From positions 10,816,639 to 10,880,638 of the forward strand of contig NC_037273.1 in assembly GCF_000002425.4 (NCBI RefSeq): a stretch of DNA of 64,000 nucleotides. Reading direction: 5' to 3'. Position 1 is the first letter of the stretch. Each line of letters begins with the position of its first letter. The stretch is from Physcomitrium patens (lineage: Eukaryota > Streptophyta > Bryopsida > Funariales > Funariaceae). Positions 55,579 to 64,000 of this stretch are shown here, one piece after another. Made by a program: the position numbers and the translations under genes. The notes beneath the pieces were generated by a model that was not told where the DNA came from, ran no database searches, and saw only the letters and a list, made by a program, of their open reading frames with translations.

Positions 55579-58500
55579 ATGGATGAAGAGTACGATGTGA
55601 TTGTGCTGGGCACCGGGCTGAAGGAGTGCATCCTCAGTGGGCTACTCTCCGTGGATCGTCTCAAGGTGGGTGGGATCGCAGATCGTGGTTGATCTGTGTG
55701 ACTCGGGCGGTGTGGCGTAGCTGCCGGCTCTCTGGGTGTAGCGTGGATTTGTGGTCGGCGAGGGATGACGGTTTGCGTGGGTCGTGGTTGTGGGGGCGGT
55801 TTTGGAAGGATTGTGTGCGTTGTTGGATCTTTCCGGCAGGTTTGGAGCTGGGGTGGGTGGGTGTGGTGAGTCAGAGTCGAGGTGTGCGGTGAGGTTTGAA
55901 AGGGTTGGCGAGTCGCGCAGATGGGTGGAATGCGTAGTTGGCTGGAGGATGAGTGGTGAAGAGGCTGTGGAGTCGGTGATTGTAATTCGTCCGACCCCGT
56001 TCCGGTTCCAGAGTTTTTTCATTTCTTTTTGATGGTACGTGTCGGTGGCAGGTGCTTCATATGGACAGGAATGACTATTACGGCGGAGCTGCTGCATCTT
56101 TGAACTTGAACCAGGTGGGTGATGTGCGAGCCCTGTAGTGTTGTATTGATCGAATACAGTGGTGGCGGCGTCTCGTGTTCCCAATTTAGGCGTGAGATCG
56201 GTTGCCCGGGCTCTGGGTTTGAATTGTGTGTTTGAGGAATTTAGTGTGTGGGTGTGTACGCTTCGTTCAATTAGGATCTGTTTGCAATTGAAGAGCGTCG
56301 CTCCCTTCGTTTAGACGCTTGTTGCGATGTTCATGGAACGGGTATTCAGATATATTACGCGAAAGCGCGCGATCGGTTAGGTTTGAAGTTGAAGGCGTTG
56401 GTCGCACTGCTTCCCGTGGGGTTATGGAGGGTATCGGAATCTGTTTTTGGAGTCATGACTCGGGCAACTAGTGTTGGAGCGACGCGTTCCACCAAGTCGA
56501 TCAATGATCATACAGGGACGAGCTACATTGGAGCTAGGGATTGGTTCAAAACAGTGTTCGAGCTTTCAATAGTCATGTATCGGAGCCTGTGATAAGTGTG
56601 GGGCGTTTTCTGTGTCGCAGTTGTGGCAGAAGTTCAGAGGGGATGAGAAGCCTCCGGCGTCTTTGGGATCCAGCAAAGAGTACAATGTGGACATGGTTCC
56701 TAAGGTAATGAAAGAGTGGGCGTGATGTGTTTCAGTTTGCAGTGAATTCGTATCTGTTGCGCCATCAGTGGGTGTGTAGTAACACGTCCAGCCACTTACG
56801 TGCGCTGGTAAGTGCAAGTGATGGGCGTCTGAAGATTGGAATGCGCGTTTTGTGTTGTAGTTCATGATGGCGAATGGCGCTCTCGTGAGGGTGCTCATCC
56901 ACACGGATGTAACGAAGTACCTGCTATTCAAGGCCGTGGACGGCAGCTACGTCTACAAGCAGGGAAAGGTGCGCACTCGTGTGTTTTCCGTCGGGGAAAC
57001 ATTCGTGAGGTTGCTAGAGTTGTTTGGTTTCCATGTTGTGGTGGAGCGATGCTTTGCGGTGGTTTCATCCAGAGGCATCTGGCAGATACAAGAGGACCAG
57101 GTCCTTGGAGGGTAGCTGCAGGCACCGCGCTGCGCTTCTTACAAGCGGAGGATGGTGTAGCCGCTAGCCGTGCATTGAAGCCGTTTGTGGTGCCATGATG
57201 ACAGGTTTATAAAGTTCCGGCCAACGACGTGGAGGCATTGAAGTCGCCCTTGATGGGGCTGTTCGAGAAGAGGCGTGCTCGCAAGTTTTTCATCTTTGTG
57301 CAGAACTATGACGAGGAGGATGCCAAAACACACGAGGGAATGGACTTGCGGACAGTGACAACCAAGGAGGTTTTCGAGTATGTGTCTTTCTTTGGCCGGA
57401 ATCTGTAGGTTGATTTGCGAGGTGCATGTGTGTCGGGCATGGTCGCTTGACGTGTGTTGGATCGTAGGGGTGGTTGTGACCACGGCAGTAAGCTTGTGGG
57501 GGGTAATTCCGGCGGGTGCTGCATCTCATCGTGTAAACTGTGGTGCAGGAAGTTCGGGCTGGATGCCAACACAGTAGACTTTATTGGACACTCTTTGGCT
57601 CTGCATCGCGATGATCGGTTCTTGTCGGAGCCAGCGTTGGACTTTGTGAAAAGAGTCAAGGTATGCCGAACGTCGTGAACGCATGGTTATTATCACAGTC
57701 AGTCGCTTTGATTTCGTTCCCACCACTGCGCCGAGGAAGGCTTTGGGTATTGCAGTGTGCACCGATGTGGCTGATTTGTGACGTGTTTTGGGACTGGTGC
57801 AGTTGTACGCCGAGTCGATGGCACGGTTCCAGGGGGGGTCGCCGTACATTTACCCGCTGTATGGTCTCGGCGAGTTGCCGCAGGTATGTCCTCATGCCTT
57901 GCTGGTGCCTGTTTCCATTCGTCCAGTGTACGGAGCACCGATTGTACTGTGGCGTTGTGAAGCTGGATGGGGAGATTCGAGGTTATGAGTATGGCGTAAC
58001 CACTACCAGAGAGTCAGATTGGCAGTTCGCAATGGGTGGTGCCAAACTGCAGGCTTTGGCAGCGGGAGTGGTTGAGGCAATGGGTCTTTTAGGGGGCGAG
58101 CAACTTCTCCGTCGTTCTTAGCGCCGCGCGTGCGGGGTCTAATGTGATCCGAGTCTGATCTGGGTACGTGAACTTTGTTTGTTGCAGGGGTTCGCCCGTC
58201 TGAGTGCAGTGTACGGAGGAACTTACATGCTTGCCAAACCGGAGTGCAAGGTACAAGAATGATGGAGGTGGTGGTGGAGCCACCAGATTTTTGTTTGTTC
58301 TCGTGCTTTGGTGGCGAACGAGCAGTCGTGGGTGGTTGGGTTGATTGAAAACTGAGCGTTGTGGATTTGACGTGATGTATCAGGTCGAATTTGATGAGAT
58401 GGGTCAAGTGATGGGAGTTACATCTGAGGGTGAGACGGCGAAGGCTAAGAAAGTCGTGTGCGACCCGTCATACCTGCCGAATAAGGTAATGGAGCATTGT

Positions 58501-59565
58501 AGGATTTGAGGTTTTGTGTGGGTGCGCTTCGAATGGAGGTCGTGGTTGTGGCGACGAACCATCTTGTGTGGACGGATCCGTTGAACATGGGGCTTTGGTT
58601 GGTTTCAGGTGAAGAAGGTCGGGAAGGTGGTGCGTGCTATCTGCTTTATGAGCCATCCGATTCCGAACACCGGCGACTCCGATTCAGTTCAGATTATTCT
58701 ACCGCAAAAGCAACTTGGCCGCAGATCGGACATGTAAGTGGTGCAGCTTCGAGTGCCGTTTCGTGAGGAATGACGTGGAAGTGTTAGGGTGCCTGAACGA
58801 TTGGAAGAGAGGGAGGCAGGCGTTGGTGTTAATTATGTGTCGGTGAGATGTGGTGGCTGGTGAAGTGTTATGTTTGGTCGTGCATTTCTCTGGTACGGAG
58901 TTTGTGTGGTGTGTTCGATGCTGACGTTTGATCGATACGGTGGCAGGTATGTGTTCTGTTGTTCTCACTCTCACAACGTGGCTCCGAAAGGCAAGTACAT
59001 CGCGTTTGTTTCAGCGGAGGTGGAGACGGAGAACCCTGAGGCTGAGCTTCAGCCGGGGCTTTCCCTGCTGGGTCAAATTGACGAGAAGATTATTGACATG
59101 TACGACATGTACGAGCCAGTGAACGATTCGTCGCTGGACAACTGTTTCATTTCAAAGGTAGTAATTTCAAAGGATCACTCACTGGGAAGTCGCATGTGTA
59201 CGTGGGGGGGGGGGGGGGTAGTGTATTGAGGGCTGCCATATGTGTGTGGTGAAGAGTTGGGTCAATTGTTGGTCCGGTGTCGATTTGAGAACCTGGGAGA
59301 CGAGTTGCGAGGCGTGGTTGAGCGGCTCGATGGGAGGCGCTGTCTGCGCTGATGTAGAGTTCGCAGATTCGGGTTTTGAAATGAGAGGGAATGGTGTTTT
59401 TTTTGACGTGCTGTGTTTTGGTTTGTGTGCGTGGGGCAGAGCTACGATCCAACGACCCACTTTGAGACGACGGTGCAAGACGTGCTTTCGATGTATACAA
59501 GGATTACGGGGAAGAATCTGGATCTGAGCGTAGATTTGAGTGCGGCAAGCGCTGCGGAGGAGTAG
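55579..59565 (+). CDS. GDI1: Rab GDP dissociation inhibitor (GDI), 12 exons, 444 residues
   Basis: Exons: 55579-55665, 56052-56114, 56621-56704, 56861-56968, 57205-57377, 57549-57660, 57803-57883, 58188-58250, 58384-58485, 58610-58734, 58947-59157, 59440-59565 (TAG). All 11 introns are GT-AG; introns 5 and 10 are phase 2, the others phase 0. The product has the usual GDI length. It opens [19 protein letters not shown] and has [44 protein letters not shown] and [10 protein letters not shown]. Tyr39, Glu233, Arg240, Thr248 and Met250 fall at the positions known from mammalian GDI for Rab binding. GDI is cytosolic: it extracts GDP-bound, prenylated Rab proteins from membranes, keeps them soluble and returns them for vesicle traffic. 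The frame is intact and no element lies in its introns. The symbol number is arbitrary. Other long open frames at 55-60 kb on both strands are shadows. Confidence 0.97.
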
Positions 59566-60501
59566 TGGTGAATGTTAGGTCCGAAGGCGTTTACTTAGAG
59601 TAGATTTTGGGAGTCTGGTTATTCTGCCAGGGTCTATTGTTGACTACTTTTGTGTAAGTCAATTCACATTTTACATGTTAATTTAATGTCATGAACGACG
59701 TGCTTTCCTGTATCGATGTGCGCCTTGTGGGGTGGTGGTGTGATGTCATGGACTTGGGTGTGGCATGAGCTATTTTGGATGGGTGCAAATAGTGATATGC
59801 ATGTTGCGTGCAAGCTGCAAGGCTCTCTCGATGCTTCGGGTGCATGCACGGGGAGACACACGCGGGACTGGAGGCAATGTTGGAGCACGGTACATGAGCC
59901 CGAGGGCTACTAATTTGGACATCACGCCTGGAGACGAGTTGTGGGATTGGGATGCCTTTCGAGATAGTGATTGCACCTTTTCCAATTTTGGACAGCATGA
60001 TTTTGTCAGCACGGATGGTCGCTATGGTCATCGAAGACCGACGGGTTGCACCAGCTGGGTGTTCGATGTTGACACTTGTTTGCGTGAAATCGTATCACGG
60101 ATTCGTGTGTATTGTTTTGTTGTAGAGTTTGGAGAGGTGTTGCTCGGTCTTTACGTGTTTTATTGTTATTTGACAAATACGTGTTGAACCTGTCACATTT
60201 ACTGAGTCACCATCGATGACGACGTAATCTATGTTAGTATAAATATTGTTGTCTGAATACTTCTGTTGTATTGTTTTTGTATAGAAGTTCTGTTACATTC
60301 ATACTGCACGCTTGTTTACTTGTTCGTGTGTGGATTGTCAGTTTGCTGTTTGGTGCTGTCGTTCCCCTTGTAATCTTTTCGGGAGTTGGTTTTTTCATAA
60401 CCTTTCTCACCTCATGAATGTTATGATTTCTAATTCTTATTTTCTTCAGTTCCCGTCTGTATTTGTGTTGTGTAATGATCATGGTGTGTTTTATTAATAA
60501 A
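59566..60501 (+). terminator. GDI 3' region with candidate poly(A) signal
   Basis: Non-coding, still GC-richer than the flanks, falling to AT-rich by about 60500. AATAAA at 60496-60501 is the clearest signal, giving a long 3' UTR of about 0.93 kb; an earlier, weaker signal cannot be excluded. Confidence 0.4.
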
Positions 60502-61517
60502 GCCTTCGATTAGAGTAATGTAGAACAAAATGTAGTCTGAAAGAAAATTGTTATTTATTGAGTCCATTTGACTCGAAATTTTTGAAAGTTTAGTGTTAAT
60601 TATTGGGAATTGATATTTCGACCCAATATTTTTACTATTTCCATCCAGCATTGAGTTTCATCTTCCACATCATTATTGTTGTTGTGGTTTGGTGACTTGT
60701 TCAATGGCTATTTTGCTTTGATTAGATTTTTAATGAAGGATGCCTTTGTCTTTTTCAACATAAGGATCCTACATGTTGGGGATTGTTTATGGTAACAACT
60801 TTCAACACATGTGCCTTCAGTACAACTTCCTATGCAAGGGTCTCAAGATAATTTTTTCCAAATCACAGCTATTGCTTAAATTCAGCTAGTCACAAAAGCA
60901 CAACATAAACAACAATAACAGTGTAGAGAGTGCAACATCAATGCTTGGTGGAAATAGTAAAAATATCATGTAGAAATATTTATTTCCTAAATCATATTGC
61001 AAAGAAGCCTTATATTTATATTTATATTGAATCAAATATCCTTTAATTAAATTCTTTAAGAAGTCAAGAGGTTGCTAATGAACCAATCATCTTATTAACT
61101 AACCTTTCTAAGATACATGATTGTTAAATGGCAATGCCTTCATCCTACCAAAGTGTCTACTTTTATATATTCTTGATATTGAAAATCAATCAAAACAAAA
61201 CCCTGAAGACTCTTATTGGAACAATAGAATCTGAGAAGAATACCATAAAAAAATAGAAAAATATATCTTAAAAAGTTACATTACTCAAATCCTAATGCAA
61301 ATAACCAAATGGAATAATCAAAGAGTTGGAAAAATTGTATTTTTTACTAAATGCAATAAAAAGCTCTATGGATAAAACTATATCTAAAAATGAGTCTACT
61401 TTAATATGGCTTATATGAGACAAAAAAATTGTACTGAATACATGGCAAGAAAATTTAGATAAAAGAATAAATAGAAATTGGTCTATTTATCTCTCTATTT
61501 TTATAAAAACAATATTA
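60502..61517. other. AT-rich intergenic stretch
   Basis: No supported gene. The last few hundred bases may be decayed LINE sequence upstream of the fragment at 61518. Confidence 0.4.
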
Positions 61518-61790
61518 TATTGCTTTTTGGAATGTCCTATAACAAAGAAGGTTTGAGAATAAAGAAGTAGTCTATTATATCAACTAGGTGAAGTTTGGCC
61601 AAGTGAACAACCTTTGCCTGCCTTAATTCTCTCACGATCTATCTTTGGAGAAGTTATCCTTCAAATTAAGGATACAAATAGACTATGGCCACTTACAATT
61701 GGAGCTTGCTTCTACATTGTATAAAAAATAATTAAATGCTAAGATATTCAAAGAAAGAGTTTGAAATAACTTCAAAGTCAAACTTACTAA
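61518..61790 (+). pseudogene. LINE ORF2 C-terminal remnant
   Basis: Read as YCFLECPITKKV, TGA in place of Trp, then LLYQLGEVWPSEQPLPALIL and RLWPLTIGACFYIV followed by TAA. The pattern H/Y-C-F-x-E-C-P-x-A-x-x-V-W, then an I-W-x-x-R-N-like block, is that of the zinc-knuckle end (zf-RVT) of plant non-LTR reverse transcriptases. Upstream RT motifs were not recognised. Confidence 0.45.
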
Positions 61791-64000
61791 ATGGAATCAA
61801 CTTATAGATTATGATAAAGCTAGTTAGTTAACTCATCAATAAGTAAATAATACACTAACACTCTAAATTTTATGCAAATTTGAAGAACTATTAACAACAA
61901 CCACCAAACTATGAGTGGTTGTCTTAGATATTCTTATTAGATGGAAAAAAATTCTTCTATTGAGATTTGTCTCTTCCACTTGATTTCTTATCCTTAAAAC
62001 TTTTTAGATCATTCTATATCTATTCTAATGGAAAAAAAATTAGCTTCAATATTTGTCCATAGTATAGCTTAAGATTTGTAGTAGTTATCTTAGATGTACT
62101 TTTGAATTTTTGCAAAACTTAAAGAATTATTAGAATTTTGATTAAAATATTATAAATTTTATTAGCAGCTAGTCAAAAATTACTATAATATTGTTTATTT
62201 TTTGTACTTAAATTATTTTCTTAAAAAAATAATTTGGTGGATATATAGAATTTTTTTAATCTAGCCAATGTATTTTTCATGTTATTTTGCTTTAAAATAA
62301 TATACTTTATTCTTTACATTTATTTTTTAATTAAAATCTAATCTTAACTAAAAAAATAACATTTCTTGTTATTTCTTATAATAATTCTTTTATCAAACAT
62401 TTGTAAAGTTTAAATTTTATAGTATTCTTTTTACCTTTTAATATCAAAAAAATAAATTTAAAATTTTCTTCTATTAAAATAGCCAATAATTGGCTATATT
62501 TGTAATATTCTATTGGTATTTAAATTTTATTATTTTAATTATATCTCTTAAATTTTTTTTGAATATATATCATTAATTGTTATCATTTATCTACTATCTC
62601 ATTTTTTTTTAATTATAATTTTAATATAAAAGACTATAAAATCACAAATTCCATCAACTCTAATTCTACAAATTAGTTTTTGTGACAAACTCAGGGATCT
62701 TGGTAAAGAATTTTAATGTATGCTTCTAGGTTATATAAGACCTTTTTTTTATCAAGTTCCTCTATTCAATGAAGAAAAATTCTCACTTGGAAGCTTTGAT
62801 CTTTGGATATAATATGAAATAAGAATAGACTCTAAAATGGACCAAATCATTCTTAAGTTACACGTCTAAATATGTCAACTTACATCTTCATTCTAATAAA
62901 TATGAAATTTATTATATGAAAATTCTTAACAACAATATCCTAAATGCTATGTAAAAAAAATGTACATTCCACATTATCTTTTTTTATTAGATATTTTTAG
63001 TTGGTTTTTCTGAATCTTATTAAATCTAAAATTAAAATATTATTTATCTTAATTTGTATTTTCTTTTCTTTTTCTTTTTGTCTTTTTGGTTACTTTAAGT
63101 ATAAACAAGGCATTTGAGAGAACTTTTTTGTCCACCATACATGGTAATAATTAGAAAAAATAAAGTAATTTGATCTTTATTGATGCACCAAATATTAAAA
63201 CGTACAGAATTTATTCGAGTATTGAATACCTATGGTGTTAAAAAGTTAGAATGTTGAAAATATTGGATGATGATGCGAAGGTTCATATATGGTGAATAAT
63301 TCAATGATGAAAATTGATTATAAAGAATGTTTAATAAACTTAAACTTGTAATGTTGTCTACCAATAAAATTAAGTATAATTCTTGTATAAATATATTTTT
63401 TTGTTTTTAAGTTATTAAAGAGGTTTTGGAGCATAATTTACATTATAATCACATTATATGTATGTTTTTAATTTTATAGGGACAGAATAGACTTACAATG
63501 TTTAAGTTATTGTACATGTTGCAAACATATTCAAATGAATGAATAATATAGGGGATAGACTTGGATGATTTGGAAAGTACCAACAAATACTTAAAAAATA
63601 AAATAAATTGAAGTTTACTCTTAATGAAGTATAATGTCTTACTTAAGCTGAGAATGTATTATCCATACTATCCTTTACTGACTGTATAGATTTTATTCAG
63701 GTTCATTGTAGTGCTCTTGTTGTATCAATATCATGGAAAGTATTATCAAATGTTGTTATCTTTGAAATCATAAATATAGATAGGCAAAAATTACAAATTT
63801 TATGCATGTTTTTATAGAATACAAAAAAAGTGATGAAGCTTATCCAAAGAAGATCCTACTTAAATTTCGAGAAAAACTCTATCATTTCTCAGGTTACAAA
63901 GCTCAAACGACATGTTGGATTTGCCTTCCACTTCTTTCTCATTTCAACTCCAGCAATCCGGTAGCAGTTCATTATCTAGAATGTTTGAGTTGATTACCAT
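61791..64000. other. AT-rich stretch, no gene seen
   Basis: Long A/T runs and many stops on both strands. The last 200 bases contain a 63-codon open frame (63802-63993) of ordinary composition that I do not recognise. Confidence 0.4.

Noticed and set aside
55060-60187. Many open frames of 60-180 codons on both strands around the GDI gene
   Set aside because: They overlap GDI exons and introns in other frames in a GC-richer region where chance frames are long. None shows a recognisable domain.

Overview
The window looks like nuclear DNA of a land plant, probably a non-seed plant or close relative (inference only). One spliced housekeeping gene, Rab GDP dissociation inhibitor (GDI, 55.58-59.57 kb), sits in a GC-richer island. 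Nearly everything to its left (about 1-53 kb) is nested, decayed Ty3/gypsy retrotransposon sequence plus one CACTA transposase remnant. The right end (60.5-64 kb) is AT-rich, with one LINE-like fragment. No tRNA, rRNA or CRISPR was seen.

Working names: Ath1 is an Athila/Tat-like family with a tRNA-Asp-type primer site and an extra 3' ORF. Its copies are Ath1-a, whose tail runs from 1 to 1064, and Ath1-b, 5679-14667. Gyp1 has a 1.27 kb LTR; its copies are Gyp1-a (LTR and gag from 3616), Gyp1-b (14668-23177, complete), a solo LTR (44307-45944) and an older relative, Gyp1-old (26102-26896 plus 34630-37340). Chr1 is a chromodomain family; its copies are Chr1-a (minus strand, about 1200-26101, split) and Chr1-b (plus strand, 43323-51102, complete, duplication CATTG). 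Chr2 is an older chromovirus (minus, 26897-34624, duplication ATGGA). Gyp3 (minus, about 38.70-52.17 kb) lies inside the CACTA remnant Cac1.

The nesting can be read directly. Left nest: Gyp1-old LTR > Chr1-a > Gyp1-a > Ath1-b > Gyp1-b. The outer borders of the Gyp1 block share a 4-bp duplication (CCGT), but its inner LTR does not, which implies a later deletion by recombination between Gyp1 copies. Middle nest: Gyp1-old > Chr2 > inverted solo LTR. Right nest: CACTA > Gyp3 > Chr1-b > Gyp1 solo LTR.

The most interesting signals are in Chr1 and Chr2. (1) The sequence just after the 5' LTR is perfectly complementary, over 11 nt in Chr1-b, to a site about 33 nt downstream of the LTR TATA box, where transcription should start. 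This is the arrangement of Tf1-type self-priming rather than tRNA priming. Chr2 shows the same layout. (2) The Chr1 and Gyp3 LTRs carry arrays of perfect heat-shock elements (GAAnnTTCnnGAA) directly upstream of the TATA box, and Chr1-b has this block duplicated in both LTRs. (3) The Chr1 leader contains four related hairpin-like units. In addition, Ath1-b keeps one reading frame through about 6.3 kb of gag-pol but carries about 17 in-frame stops, all explainable as C-to-T type changes.
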